A stretch of 64,000 nt of DNA from Pseudarthrobacter enclensis (lineage in GTDB: Bacteria; Actinomycetota; Actinomycetes; Actinomycetales; Micrococcaceae). Both the position numbers and the translations under genes were made by a program. The stretch covers positions 124,001-188,000 of the forward strand of contig NZ_KQ758606.1 of the NCBI RefSeq assembly GCF_001457025.1, read 5' to 3'. The notes under the pieces were generated by a model. It was not told the DNA's origin and did no database searches. It saw nothing but the letters and a program-made list of their open reading frames with translations. Shown here piece after piece: positions 1 to 8,343 of the stretch. Each line of letters opens with the position of its first letter. Position 1 is the stretch's first letter.

Positions 1-1
1 G

Positions 2-376
2 GCGGACAAGTTCGTGGACGAACTCTCCGGCGGCCAGCGGCAGCGGGCCTTCATTGCCATGGTGCTCGCGCAGGACACGCAGTACCTGCTCCTGGACGAA
101 CCGCTGAACAACCTGGACATGAAGCACTCCGTGGAGATGATGCGGCTCCTGCGCCGCCTGGCCGACGACTTCGGCAAGACCATCGTGATCGTGGTCCACG
201 ACATCAACTTCGCCTCCTGCTACTCGGACACCATCCTGGCCATGAAGGACGGCCGGCTCATCCACCAGGGCAGCCCGCGGCAGATCATGCAGCAGGCCAT
301 GCTCCGCGACGTCTACGACATCGATATCCGCATCGAGGAGATCGACGGGAACAGGATCGGCGTCTACTTCACCTGA
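2..376 (+). CDS. Siderophore/iron ABC transporter ATP-binding protein, 3' part
   Basis: Only the C-terminal ~124 codons are in the window; the gene starts upstream. The visible part has the ABC signature LSGGQRQR, a Walker B ending LLLDEP with the D-loop (NNLD), and the switch histidine in VVHDIN. The pattern 'VVHDINFASCYSDTILAMKDG' type C-terminus is that of FecE/FepC-like siderophore ATPases, which energise FecCD permeases at the inner face of the membrane. Walker A is outside the window. It is a distinct protein from the ATPase at 55248-56060, so the chromosome carries at least two siderophore importers. The family call is firm; the substrate is unknown. Confidence 0.85.
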   Translation, partial: ADKFVDELSGGQRQRAFIAMVLAQDTQYLLLDEPLNNLDMKHSVEMMRLLRRLADDFGKTIVIVVHDINFASCYSDTILAMKDGRLIHQGSPRQIMQQAMLRDVYDIDIRIEEIDGNRIGVYFT

Positions 377-435
377 CGCGCCCACTTGCGGTGGCTATCC
401 CCGCAACGCGCGCCCACCCGTGCAAGGCTGGGCAG

Positions 436-957
436 GTGAGTGAAACCGCTGGTGCCCCGGAACCTCTGCTGACCGCCGACGTCGAGCGCGGGACTTTCCG
501 CCTCCGCCACGCCACGCGGGCGGACCTGCCCGCCATCGTCCAGCTCCTCGCCGACGACGCGCTGGGTGCCGGCCGCGAGGCGGGCCAGGACATGGAACCT
601 TACGGGCGGGCCTTCGACGCGATCGACGCCGACCCGCGGCACCTGCTGGTGGTCGGCGAGTTGGTGCCGCACGGCGAAGCGGCGGGCGCAGTGGTTGCCA
701 CGTTCCAGCTGAGCTTCCTGCCCGGCATCTCGCGGCACGGGGCGTGGCGCTCGCAGATCGAGGGGGTGCGCGTGGCCACCTCACTGCGCAGCCTGGGCCT
801 GGGCAAGCTGATGGTGGAGTGGGCCATTAACGAGTCCCGCCGGCGGGGCTGCGCCCTGCTGCAGCTGACCACACACAAGAGCCGCGGGGCAGCCCACCGC
901 TTCTACGAGCGGCTGGGGTTCGATGCCAGCCACGAAGGCATGAAGCTCGACCTCTAG
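436..957 (+). CDS. GNAT family N-acetyltransferase
   Basis: A 173-residue acetyltransferase of the GNAT fold, transferring acetyl from acetyl-CoA to an unknown amine. The acetyl-CoA binding loop region reads RSLGLGKLMVEWAI and the C-terminal motif AHRFYERLGFDASHEGMKL is the usual GNAT beta5-beta6 signature. A GTG at 391 would add 15 unconvincing residues (arginine/histidine-rich). The GTG at 436 (reading MSETAGAPEP) gives a protein that starts just before the fold, so I chose it. It follows the ABC ATPase by about 60 bp on the same strand and may be cotranscribed with it; acetylation of a siderophore precursor is possible but unproven. Confidence 0.8.
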   Translation: MSETAGAPEPLLTADVERGTFRLRHATRADLPAIVQLLADDALGAGREAGQDMEPYGRAFDAIDADPRHLLVVGELVPHGEAAGAVVATFQLSFLPGISRHGAWRSQIEGVRVATSLRSLGLGKLMVEWAINESRRRGCALLQLTTHKSRGAAHRFYERLGFDASHEGMKLDL

Positions 958-970
958 CCACCCGTCCGCA

Positions 971-1006
971 TTGACTGTTAGGTACCCTAAATGTTAGGGT
1001 TCCTAA
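971..1006 (+). promoter_or_regulatory. marR promoter with two operator palindromes
   Basis: The -35 is TTGACT (971-976) and, after 18 bp, the -10 is TAGGGT (995-1000), 5 nt before the ATG at 1006. Two near-identical inverted repeats overlie it: TTAGGTACCCTAA (978-990, in the spacer) and TTAGGGTTCCTAA (994-1006, over the -10 and the start codon). Read on the opposite strand the second matches the first at 12 of 13 positions. This is the expected layout for autorepression by the adjacent MarR protein. The repeats are seen; the binding is inferred. Confidence 0.7.
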
Positions 1007-1449
1007 TGATGACGACAAATGATTCCCGCCTCGAGGAGCTTGCCTCGGGGTTTCGTGAAGCCCTCCGCCAGAGTGTCTACTTCGTCCGCCGCCTCGACGC
1101 CGACGGGGACCTCAGCGCCGCCCAGCTCAGCACACTGAAGATGCTGCTCGGCGACGGCGTCCGCGTGGGGGAAATTGCCCGGAACCTTGGCGTCCGGGTG
1201 CCCAGCGCCACCGAGCAGATCATCAAGCTCGAACGTGCCGGCCTGGCCCGCCGCGAACCCGACCCCGCCGATTCCCGCGCCGTGCGCGTCATGCTGACGC
1301 CCGAGGGCCGCGCCGCCGTCGAGTCCGCCAACCAGCGCCGCAACGCCGTGATGGCGGACATCCTGGCCTCGCTCACCGAGCAGGACCGGGAAGCGCTGGC
1401 GGCCGCGCTGCCCGTCATCGACAAAATCAACGCCTACCTCCAGAACTGA
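1006..1449 (+). CDS. MarR family transcriptional regulator
   Basis: A 147-residue winged-helix MarR protein. The recognition helix region LGVRVPSATEQIIKLERAGLA is followed by the wing REPDPADSRAVRVMLTPEG, the DxR motif typical of the family. Such proteins repress a neighbouring efflux gene and release DNA on binding a phenolic or drug ligand. No Shine-Dalgarno precedes ATG 1006 (or ATG 1009), and the -10 lies 5-8 nt upstream, so the mRNA is probably leaderless. A start at 991 is unlikely because it would put the start codon between the two operators. The MFS exporter follows after 28 bp, presumably in one transcript. Confidence 0.88.
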   Translation: MMTTNDSRLEELASGFREALRQSVYFVRRLDADGDLSAAQLSTLKMLLGDGVRVGEIARNLGVRVPSATEQIIKLERAGLARREPDPADSRAVRVMLTPEGRAAVESANQRRNAVMADILASLTEQDREALAAALPVIDKINAYLQN

Positions 1450-1477
1450 CCCAAAGCACAATTTAGGAGCATCCTCC

Positions 1478-2704
1478 ATGGACGGCCAGCTCGCAGAAAC
1501 CCTGCCGGCACCAGAAAACACCCTCCAGGCCGAAAAGGCCTCCTTCCTCAAACAGCCAAAAGCTGTCTGGGCCACAGCCCTCGCCGCGGTCTTCGCGTTC
1601 ATGGGCATCGGGCTGGTGGACCCCATCCTGCCCGCCATCGCCACCAACCTGGACGCCAGCCCCAGCGAGGTCTCGCTGCTGTTCACCAGCTACTTCCTGG
1701 TCACCGCGCTGGCCATGCTGATCACCGGTTTCGTTTCCTCACGCATCGGCGGCAAGAAGACCCTCCTGATCGGGCTCGCCATCATCGTGGTGTTCTCCTC
1801 GCTCTCCGGGCTGTCCGGCAGCGTGGGTGAGCTGGTGGGCTTCCGCGCTGGCTGGGGCCTGGGCAACGCCCTGTTCGTGGCCACCGCCCTGGCGGTCATC
1901 GTGGGTGTAGCCAGCGGGGGCGCCGGTACCGCGATCATCCTCTATGAGGCCGCACTGGGCCTGGGCATCTCCCTCGGCCCGCTCCTGGGCGCCCTGCTGG
2001 GCGGCTGGCAGTGGCGTGCCCCGTTCTTCGGCACGGCGGTGCTCATGGCCGCCGCCTTCATCGCCCTGCTGACGCTGCTTCCCAAGACCCCGCTGCCCGA
2101 ACGCAAGGTCCGCCTCCGCGACCCGCTGCTGGCGCTGGGCCACAAGGGATTGCGCACGACGGCGGCCAGCGGCTTGTTCTACAACTACGGCTTCTTCACC
2201 ATCCTGGCTTTCACCCCGTTCATCCTGGGGATGGACGCCTACGGCATCGGCGCGGTGTTCTTCGGCTGGGGCGTGGCGGTTGCCGTGTTCTCCGTGTTCG
2301 TGGCGCCGGTCCTGCAGAACCGCTTCGGCGCCGTCAAGGTGCTGACCGGCACGCTGTTCGTCCTGCTGCTGGACCTGGCCGGGCTGGGACTGGCCGCCGG
2401 GCACTCGGTTTCTGCCGTCGTCGTCCTGGTCATCGTGGCGGGCGCCCTGCTGGGCATCAACAACACCGTCTACACCGAACTCGCCATGGGCGTGTCCGAT
2501 TCGCCGCGTCCGGTGGCTTCCTCCGGCTACAACTTCGTCCGCTGGATGGGCGGCGCCCTGGCACCCTTCCTGGCAGCCCAGCTGGGCGAGCACTTCGGCC
2601 CCCAGGTGCCGTTCTACGCCGGTGCCGTGGCCATGGCAATCGCCATCCTGGTGGCGTTCAGCGGCCGGAAGTACCTCACTGCCCACGAACCGCACCTGGT
2701 GTAA
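1478..2704 (+). CDS. MFS efflux transporter (DHA1-like)
   Basis: A 408-residue major facilitator with about 12 hydrophobic segments, preceded by TAGGAG. An N-terminal cytoplasmic tail of ~25 residues leads into TM1 (VFAFMGIGLVDPILPAIA). Motif A-like SSRIGGKKTLLIG lies in loop 2-3 and motif C-like EAALGLGISLGPLLG in TM5, which marks drug:H+ antiporters. It lies 28 bp after marR, behind the shared operator, so it is probably a drug or organic-acid exporter induced when MarR is released. The substrate cannot be read from sequence. Confidence 0.88.
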   Translation: MDGQLAETLPAPENTLQAEKASFLKQPKAVWATALAAVFAFMGIGLVDPILPAIATNLDASPSEVSLLFTSYFLVTALAMLITGFVSSRIGGKKTLLIGLAIIVVFSSLSGLSGSVGELVGFRAGWGLGNALFVATALAVIVGVASGGAGTAIILYEAALGLGISLGPLLGALLGGWQWRAPFFGTAVLMAAAFIALLTLLPKTPLPERKVRLRDPLLALGHKGLRTTAASGLFYNYGFFTILAFTPFILGMDAYGIGAVFFGWGVAVAVFSVFVAPVLQNRFGAVKVLTGTLFVLLLDLAGLGLAAGHSVSAVVVLVIVAGALLGINNTVYTELAMGVSDSPRPVASSGYNFVRWMGGALAPFLAAQLGEHFGPQVPFYAGAVAMAIAILVAFSGRKYLTAHEPHLV

Positions 2705-2718
2705 CCCAAACCAACACA

Positions 2719-2757
2719 AGGAAAGCCTCCTGCGCACCAAGCGCAGGAGGCTTTCCT
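2719..2757. terminator. Bidirectional hairpin terminator
   Basis: A perfect 17-bp stem (2719-2735 with 2741-2757, core AGCCTCCTGCGC) with a 5-nt loop. It lies between the convergent MFS exporter and sugar porter genes. There is no long U tract, which is common for high-GC actinobacterial terminators. Confidence 0.85.
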
Positions 2758-2785
2758 CGTCCCGGGTCAGGCCCGGGGTGGCGCA

Positions 2786-4225
2786 TCAGCCCTTGGCGGA
2801 TCCCTTGGCCACGAACAGCGTCTCCGCCTGTTCCAGGGACATGCCGTTGGTCTCCGGCACCTTGAACATCACGAAGAAGAAGGATGCCGCCGCGAACAGC
2901 GCGTACATGGCATAGGTCAGCGGCAGGGAGCCGGCCGCCATGACCGGGAAGCTGAGGGTGATGGCAAAGTTGGCCACCCACTGGGCAGCGGCGGCCAGGC
3001 CCAGGGCGCGGGCGCGGATTTTGGACGGGAAGATCTCGCCCAGCAGCACCCACACCAGCGGTCCCCAGGACGCGCCGAAGCTGACCACGAACACGTTGGC
3101 GGCCACCAGGGCCACCGGACCCCAGGCGCCGGGCAGGGTGATGTCCTCGCCGGAACCGGTGGCGGAGCTGAAGGCCACCGCCATGATGCCCAGTGAAACG
3201 GCCATGCCCACGGACCCGGTCAGCAGGATGGGGCGGCGGCCCACCCGGTCCACCAGCGCGATGGCCACCAGGGTCACCAGGATGTTGGTCACGGCGGTGC
3301 CCACGGAAATGGCGAGTGAATCCTCTTCCTGGAAGCCCACGGCCTTCCACAGGGTGGTGGAGTAGTAGAAGATCACGTTGATGCCCACGAACTGCTGCAG
3401 GACGGAGAGGATGATGCCGATCCAGACCACGGCCTGCAGGCCAAAGGTGCTGCCGCGCAGCGAGCCTTTCTGCCCGGCAATCTTGTCTTCCTCGATGGCA
3501 TCCCTGATTTCGCGGATGTGGCGGTCGGTGTCGTCCGACGGGGCGATGGCGTCGAAGATCTTCCGGGCGTCGTCCTCCTTGCCCTGGAACACCAGGAACC
3601 GCGGGGACTCAGGCAGCGTGAAGGCAATCCAGCCGTACGCCACCGCAGGAACGGCGGCGGCCAAGAACATCCAGCGCCACGCTTCGATGCCCAGCCAGAA
3701 CGCCTGGTCGGCACCGCCCGCGCTGGTCGCGAGCAGCGCATCGGACAGGAGGGCCGCGAAGATACCGGTGGTGATGGCCAGCTGCTGCAGGGACGCCAGC
3801 CGCCCGCGGACCTGCCGCGGCGAGATCTCGGAAATGTAGGCCGGGGCAATGACTGAGGCGAGGCCGATTCCCAGCCCGCCCACCAGCCGCCAGAAGATCA
3901 GGTCCCACACGCTGAACGCAAAGCCGGTGCCGATGGCGCTGACCAGGAACAGCAGTGCGCCGAGCTTCATGGCGGGGATGCGGCCGTAACGGTCGGCCAC
4001 CTTCCCGGCAAGGTAGGCGCCCGCCGCGCAGCCCAGCAGGGCGACGGCGACGGCAAAGCCGGTGACGGCCTCGGACAGGGCAAATTCACCCTTCATGGCA
4101 TCCACGGCCCCGTTGACCACGGACGAGTCGAAGCCGAAGAGGAAGCCCCCCACCGCTCCCGCAAGTGCCAGCCAGATCACCCGCCGCGGTATGCGGGTGT
4201 TGGTCTGCTCCTGTGCAGTGGGCAT
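2786..4225 (-). CDS. Sugar porter family MFS transporter
   Basis: A 479-residue sugar:H+ symporter of the SP family (XylE/GalP/IolT type). Family signatures are all visible: GFLFGFDSSVVNGA in TM1, the loop 2-3 motif DRYGRIPAMKLG, PESPRFLVFQGK at the end of the N-terminal half, DRVGRRPILLTGS in loop 8-9 and PETNGMSLEQAE after TM12. Likely substrates are a hexose, a pentose or inositol. The gene stands alone on the minus strand, with its own ~90-bp upstream region and a shared terminator downstream. No sugar catabolic gene is adjacent, so the substrate remains open. Confidence 0.9.
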   Translation of the reverse strand: MPTAQEQTNTRIPRRVIWLALAGAVGGFLFGFDSSVVNGAVDAMKGEFALSEAVTGFAVAVALLGCAAGAYLAGKVADRYGRIPAMKLGALLFLVSAIGTGFAFSVWDLIFWRLVGGLGIGLASVIAPAYISEISPRQVRGRLASLQQLAITTGIFAALLSDALLATSAGGADQAFWLGIEAWRWMFLAAAVPAVAYGWIAFTLPESPRFLVFQGKEDDARKIFDAIAPSDDTDRHIREIRDAIEEDKIAGQKGSLRGSTFGLQAVVWIGIILSVLQQFVGINVIFYYSTTLWKAVGFQEEDSLAISVGTAVTNILVTLVAIALVDRVGRRPILLTGSVGMAVSLGIMAVAFSSATGSGEDITLPGAWGPVALVAANVFVVSFGASWGPLVWVLLGEIFPSKIRARALGLAAAAQWVANFAITLSFPVMAAGSLPLTYAMYALFAAASFFFVMFKVPETNGMSLEQAETLFVAKGSAKG

Positions 4226-4381
4226 GGTTCTCCCTGGGTTTGGGGTTTGGTGGATGTGCGCGGACGTCGTCGGCTGCGGAACCGGCGCTGATGGCCAGTG
4301 TACTTACCGTAGTGTTCCATGCCACGCCGCCCCGTTCCAGTTGAAGCCGGCCACGGCAGCCGGTTGCGGGGGCACCGGGCG

Positions 4382-4421
4382 GAGGTGTACGACGGCGGCG
4401 CGGGCCGCCGTCGTACACCTC
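4382..4421. terminator. Long perfect hairpin, terminator-like
   Basis: An 18-bp perfect stem (4382-4399 with 4404-4421; core TACGACGGCGGC) closed by a 4-nt loop. On the plus strand it runs into CTTTCTT. Together with the hairpin at 4454-4483 it separates two minus-strand transporters. Its GACGGCGGC core recurs in the terminators at 10465 and 23244. Confidence 0.65.
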
Positions 4422-4453
4422 TTTCTTGCGCTCCGCAGCCGGGCAGGAACAGC

Positions 4454-4483
4454 GGAACCCTCCCGCTGGTGCAGGAGGGTTCC
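4454..4483 (-). terminator. Hairpin downstream of the DHA2 exporter
   Basis: A perfect 10-bp stem, GGAACCCTCC (4454-4463) with GGAGGGTTCC (4474-4483), 10-nt loop. It lies about 60 bp after the stop of the minus-strand gene at 4545-6209 and probably ends its transcript. Confidence 0.6.
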
Positions 4484-4544
4484 GGATAGTGCCGCCACTG
4501 GTGGGCGCGGGTGGGGGGTTTGACGCCCGGATGTGAGCGGGCGT

Positions 4545-6209
4545 TTAGTGGGCGGGGACCTGCAGGTCGTTGTCCTGCGGGGGAGCGGCATTGGGGTCCG
4601 TCAGCTTCTTCTTCGGCAGCGCGAGGCTGATGAGGAAGGCCAGCCCGGTGAGGGCGGCGGCGGTCAGCATGACGGCGTCGATTGAATCGGCGAAGCCCTC
4701 GGTAATGGGCCGGGTCAGCGTGCTGTTGGCCGTGTGCAGCCAGCTGGTGTCGTTCAGCGAGTCGTTGGACGCGCCGTTCTTGAAGAAGTCATACAGCTTG
4801 GCGTTGGCGGGGTCCGCGGCCACAGCCGGGTCCTTCAGGATGGCCAGGTACGCGGCGTCGGCGGTGGCGGACTTCATGCCGTCCGCGATCTTGTCCGCCG
4901 CCAGGCTGAACAGCATGGAGATGAACACGGCGGTCCCCACGGCGCCGCCCATGGACCGGAAGAACGCGGCGGAGGAGGTTCCCACGCCCATGTCCCGGGG
5001 CGGCACGGAGGTCTGCATGGCCAGGGTGAGCGGCTGCATGCAGAAGCCGAGCCCCACGCCGAAGAACACGGCAATCAGTCCGGGGACCCACAGGCCGGTG
5101 TCAACGTGGAGGGAGAAGCCCATCACCAGGGCGGCCGCCGTAAGGATGCCAGTGCCCATGATGGGGAAGATGCGGAATGTGCCGGAGGCGGAGATGGTCC
5201 GCCCGGCGGTAATGGACCCGAAGAGGATGCCCACGGTGAAGGTGATCATCATCAGGCCGGCCTCGGTGGGGGTCAGGCCCTTCACGAGCTGCAGGTACAT
5301 GGGCAGCATTGCGATGGCGCCGAACATGCCGATGCCGATGATGAAGTTCAGCAGCGAGGACAGTCCGAAGGTGATGTTCCGGAACAGCCGCAGCGGAATG
5401 AGCGCGTAGTCACCCGCCCGCTTCTCGGCCAGCAGGAACCAGGCGATGCCCAGCACGCCCAGGCCGTAGCAGATGAAGGAGTTGGTGGACGTCCAGCCCC
5501 AGGAGCGGCCCTGCTCGGCCACCAGCAGCAGCGGGACGATGGCCACCGTGATGGCCGCCGCGCCCCAGTAGTCGATCTTCTGCTTCAGGTGCTTTGCCGG
5601 CAGGTGGAGGAACAGGAACACCACCACCAGGGCGGCCAGGCCGATGGGGACATTGATGAAGAACACCCAGCGCCAGCCGTCGAAGCCCAGGATGTTGGCC
5701 GAACCCGCGAACGCGCCGCCCACCACCGGCCCCAGCACGGAGGAGATGCCGAACACTGACATGAAATAGCCCTGGTACTTGGCGCGGTCCTTCAGGGAGA
5801 CGATGTCCCCGATGATGGTCAGCGCCAGTGCGAGCAGGCCGCCGGCACCCAGTCCCTGGATGCCGCGGGCCAGCGCGAGTTCGGTCATGGAGTGCACGGA
5901 ACCGGCGTAGACCGAGCCCACCAGGAAGATGGCGATGGCGGTCAGGTAGAGCGGCCGGCGGCCAAAGATGTCGCTTAGCTTCCCGTACAGCGGGGTGCTG
6001 ACGGTGGAGGTGATCAGGTATGCGGTGGTGGCCCAGGCCTGGAGCGAGAGCCCGTCCAGGTCATTGGCGATGGTGTAGATGGACGTGGACACGATGGTCT
6101 GGTCCAGCGATGCCAGGAACATGCCCAGCATCAGGCCCACCATCACGGTGACGATCTGGCGCTGCGTCAGGGTCTCTCCGGCGCCGCGCGTGGCAGGGGC
6201 TGTGGACAT
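4545..6209 (-). CDS. DHA2 family drug MFS exporter (EmrB/QacA type)
   Basis: A 554-residue, 14-TM major facilitator of the DHA2 family. TM1 reads GLMLGMFLASLDQTIVSTSI, with the family's acidic residue in TM1 (LDxTIV). It has loop 2-3 motif GKLSDIFGRRPLYL and motif C in TM5 (GISSVLGPVVGGAF). Family members export toxic organic cations or antibiotics by proton antiport. Upstream, a 7-bp inverted repeat at 6246-6268 suggests control by a TetR- or MarR-type repressor, but no such gene adjoins it. The C-terminal tail is hydrophilic and proline-rich. The substrate is unknown. Confidence 0.9.
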   Translation of the reverse strand: MSTAPATRGAGETLTQRQIVTVMVGLMLGMFLASLDQTIVSTSIYTIANDLDGLSLQAWATTAYLITSTVSTPLYGKLSDIFGRRPLYLTAIAIFLVGSVYAGSVHSMTELALARGIQGLGAGGLLALALTIIGDIVSLKDRAKYQGYFMSVFGISSVLGPVVGGAFAGSANILGFDGWRWVFFINVPIGLAALVVVFLFLHLPAKHLKQKIDYWGAAAITVAIVPLLLVAEQGRSWGWTSTNSFICYGLGVLGIAWFLLAEKRAGDYALIPLRLFRNITFGLSSLLNFIIGIGMFGAIAMLPMYLQLVKGLTPTEAGLMMITFTVGILFGSITAGRTISASGTFRIFPIMGTGILTAAALVMGFSLHVDTGLWVPGLIAVFFGVGLGFCMQPLTLAMQTSVPPRDMGVGTSSAAFFRSMGGAVGTAVFISMLFSLAADKIADGMKSATADAAYLAILKDPAVAADPANAKLYDFFKNGASNDSLNDTSWLHTANSTLTRPITEGFADSIDAVMLTAAALTGLAFLISLALPKKKLTDPNAAPPQDNDLQVPAH

Positions 6210-6245
6210 AGGTGCTCCAAGGGGAAGAAAAGGGAAGTCAGCATT

Positions 6246-6268
6246 GATAGTTGCTTTCAGTAACTATC
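6246..6268. promoter_or_regulatory. Inverted repeat upstream of the DHA2 exporter
   Basis: GATAGTT (6246-6252) and AACTATC (6262-6268) form a perfect 7-bp inverted repeat 37-59 bp upstream of the exporter start, in an AT-richer stretch. Position and shape fit an operator overlapping the promoter. The regulator is not identifiable from the window. Confidence 0.5.
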
Positions 6269-6317
6269 TTACCTTCAGTTCCATTCCCGGAGCCGACCTA
6301 TTTTCCGGCGGCCGGTG

Positions 6318-6803
6318 TTACTGCTCCACCAGGATGCCGTCCGGATCGCACCAGATCATGGCGCCCGTGCGGATGGTCACGCCGTCAATCACCACGTCAA
6401 CATCCACTTCGCCGGCGCCGGCCTTGGCACTCTTGCGGGGGTTGCTGCCCAGCGCCTTCACGCCAAGGTCCAGTGCCGCGAGGGCTTCGCGGTCCCGGAC
6501 CGCGCCATTGATGACGACGCCGGCCCAGCCGTTTGCCACGGCGCTTTCGGCGATCATGTCCCCCATCAGGGCCGTGCCCAGCGAGCCGCCGCCGTCCACC
6601 ACCAGCACGCTGCCGTTGCCCTCGGTGGCCAGCGTGGACTTCACCAGCGCGTTGTCCTGGAAGCAGCGGATGGTCCTGGCCTTCCCGGCGAAGTGCGACC
6701 GGCCGCCCAGGGACTGGAACTGCAGTGCCACGGAGGCCAGTTCGTCTCCGCGCTCGTCGTACAGGTCCGCGGTGTTCACGGCAGGGGTGGAAGCGGCAGT
6801 CAT
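6318..6803 (-). CDS. RraA family protein (HMG/CHA aldolase-like)
   Basis: A 161-residue RraA-fold protein. The signature GDMIAESAVANGW followed by GVVINGAVRD carries the Asp and Arg that bind metal and oxo-acid in family members. The family includes 4-hydroxy-4-methyl-2-oxoglutarate aldolases, oxaloacetate decarboxylases and the E. coli RNase E inhibitor. Length and motifs fit the single-domain group. The ATG at 6803 has AAGGAG upstream on its strand; the frame stays open far upstream but without family similarity. It diverges from an MFS gene at 6928. Which activity it has cannot be decided here. Confidence 0.88.
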   Translation of the reverse strand: MTAASTPAVNTADLYDERGDELASVALQFQSLGGRSHFAGKARTIRCFQDNALVKSTLATEGNGSVLVVDGGGSLGTALMGDMIAESAVANGWAGVVINGAVRDREALAALDLGVKALGSNPRKSAKAGAGEVDVDVVIDGVTIRTGAMIWCDPDGILVEQ

Positions 6804-6927
6804 GTGGTTCTCCTTCGAGCCTCGGTGTGCCGTACCGGAAAGTCCCGCCCGCGTGCGGCACAGACGGCGGGCAAGGCCCACGATAGTCTGATTTCCAGCA
6901 TCAGCACCTGCCCCGGGGGAACAAGAT

Positions 6928-8205
6928 ATGAGCCTGTCCAACACGCCGGTCCCGCCGGACCTTCCGCGGACCACGACGGCGGCGCTCGCCGAGCCGACGC
7001 AGCGGGTCACCGCGCGCTGGGTCACCGGGCTGGTGCTGGTCAACGTGGGCATCAACGCCGCGTTCTTCGGGCCCATCAATGTCTTCATCGGCCAGCAGGC
7101 CATCAGCATTGATTCGCCCAGCAAGGAAGCCATCCTGTCCCTGGTTACAGCCTGCGGTGCCGCAGTCTCCCTCGTGGCCAACCCGCTGTTCGGCGCCCTG
7201 TCTGACCGCACCACGTCGCGCTTTGGGCGCCGAGCCCCCTGGGTCCTGCTGGGAGCGGTGCTGGCCGCGGCCGCCCTGCTGGCCATGTCCGTCTCGGCGT
7301 CGGTGGCGCTGATGGTGCTCTTCTGGTGCCTGGTGCAGCTGGGTGCCAACGCGGCCTACGCGGCCATTTTCGCCGCCGTCCCGGACCGGGTTCCGGTCCC
7401 GCAGCGTGGCGGCGTGGGCGGGCTGGCGGCCATGGGCCAGACCCTGGGCGTCCTTACGGGCGCCGTCTTCGGCGCTGTGGTCTCCGGCAACTTCATGGTG
7501 GGCTACTGGCTGTGCGCCGGGGCCCTGCTGGTCTCCGTGCTGCCCTACCTGTTCCACCGCAACGACCCCGCCCTGCCCAAATCGGAACTGGGCACTTTCA
7601 ATCTGCGGTCCTTTGCCAAGGGTTTCTACATCAGCCCTGTGCGGTATCCGGACTTCGGCTGGGCCTGGCTGACCCGGCTGCTGGTCAACGTAGGCAATCA
7701 GCTCACCATCGTCTACCTGCTCTTCTTCCTCCGCGACATCATCAAGCACGGTGACCCGGCCTTCGGCGTGCTCGTACTCACCGGAATCTATGCGGTGATG
7801 GTGATGATCACGGCTGTGATCGCCGGGCCGTGGAGTGACAGGGTTGGCAAGCGGAAACCGTTTGTCATCGGCTCCTCGGCCACGATCGCCATGGCGGCCC
7901 TGATCATGGCCTTCTTTCCGGTCTGGCCGGGCGCCCTTGCCGGCGCCGCCGTGCTGGGCATCGGCTTCGGGGCCTACCTTGCAGTGGACTTTGCGCTGCT
8001 GACCCAGGTGCTCCCGAAGGCCGCGGACCGCGGCAAGGACCTGGGCGTCATCAATATCGCCAGCTCCCTGCCGCAGGTGATCGCCCCCCTGCTTGCGTTC
8101 CTTGCCCTGAAGTTCTTCGGCGGGTACGGCACCCTGTTCACCACGGCGGCCGTCATCGGGCTGTTGGGCGCTGTTTTCGTCGTCAAGATCAAGGGCGTGG
8201 ACTGA
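6928..8205 (+). CDS. MFS transporter
   Basis: A 425-residue 12-TM major facilitator. The first half contains NPLFGALSDRTTSRFGRRAPWVLLG, a clear motif A (split here as ALSDRTTSRFGRR), and the second half the matching GPWSDRVGKRKPFVIGSS. The layout resembles the glycoside/sugar or MelB-like actinobacterial MFS group more than drug exporters. Transcription diverges from the RraA gene over a 124-bp intergenic region that contains GTGCCG...CGGCAC arms, a possible operator. The tetR-type gene downstream may control it, but the spacing (138 bp) and a separate promoter make that uncertain. Confidence 0.85.
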   Translation: MSLSNTPVPPDLPRTTTAALAEPTQRVTARWVTGLVLVNVGINAAFFGPINVFIGQQAISIDSPSKEAILSLVTACGAAVSLVANPLFGALSDRTTSRFGRRAPWVLLGAVLAAAALLAMSVSASVALMVLFWCLVQLGANAAYAAIFAAVPDRVPVPQRGGVGGLAAMGQTLGVLTGAVFGAVVSGNFMVGYWLCAGALLVSVLPYLFHRNDPALPKSELGTFNLRSFAKGFYISPVRYPDFGWAWLTRLLVNVGNQLTIVYLLFFLRDIIKHGDPAFGVLVLTGIYAVMVMITAVIAGPWSDRVGKRKPFVIGSSATIAMAALIMAFFPVWPGALAGAAVLGIGFGAYLAVDFALLTQVLPKAADRGKDLGVINIASSLPQVIAPLLAFLALKFFGGYGTLFTTAAVIGLLGAVFVVKIKGVD

Positions 8206-8261
8206 CCTTTCCGGCGGTCGGTGGTAAGCCCACTGACGAGTTGCGGCAGCAGGGTGTGCCG

Positions 8262-8267
8262 TATAGT
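8262..8267 (+). promoter_or_regulatory. Candidate -10 element for the TetR gene
   Basis: TATAGT at 8262-8267 with TTGCGG 15 bp upstream (8241-8246). The spacer is short for a sigma-A promoter, but the -10 is a good match and the TetR start is 76 nt downstream. Confidence 0.4.
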
Positions 8268-8343
8268 TGAGGCGGACTGCGGGGCGGTAAGGATGGGGGC
8301 GCTCGGCAGCAGCGACCCCAAAAGACAACACCGGAAATTGCTG

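Larger units (their letters stand above)
4226..4544. other. Intergenic region with two hairpins
   Basis: 319 bp between two minus-strand transporter genes, with no convincing gene. It must hold the promoter of the sugar porter (start at 4225) and the 3' end of the DHA2 exporter transcript. The two strong hairpins are listed separately. Confidence 0.7.

Noticed and set aside
1739..2740. Minus-strand open frame across the MFS exporter
   Set aside because: Antisense shadow with His/Gln/Gly-rich composition; the plus strand encodes a 12-TM transporter.
6901..8331. Long minus-strand open frame opposite the MFS gene at 6928
   Set aside because: Antisense shadow, disordered composition, no family features.
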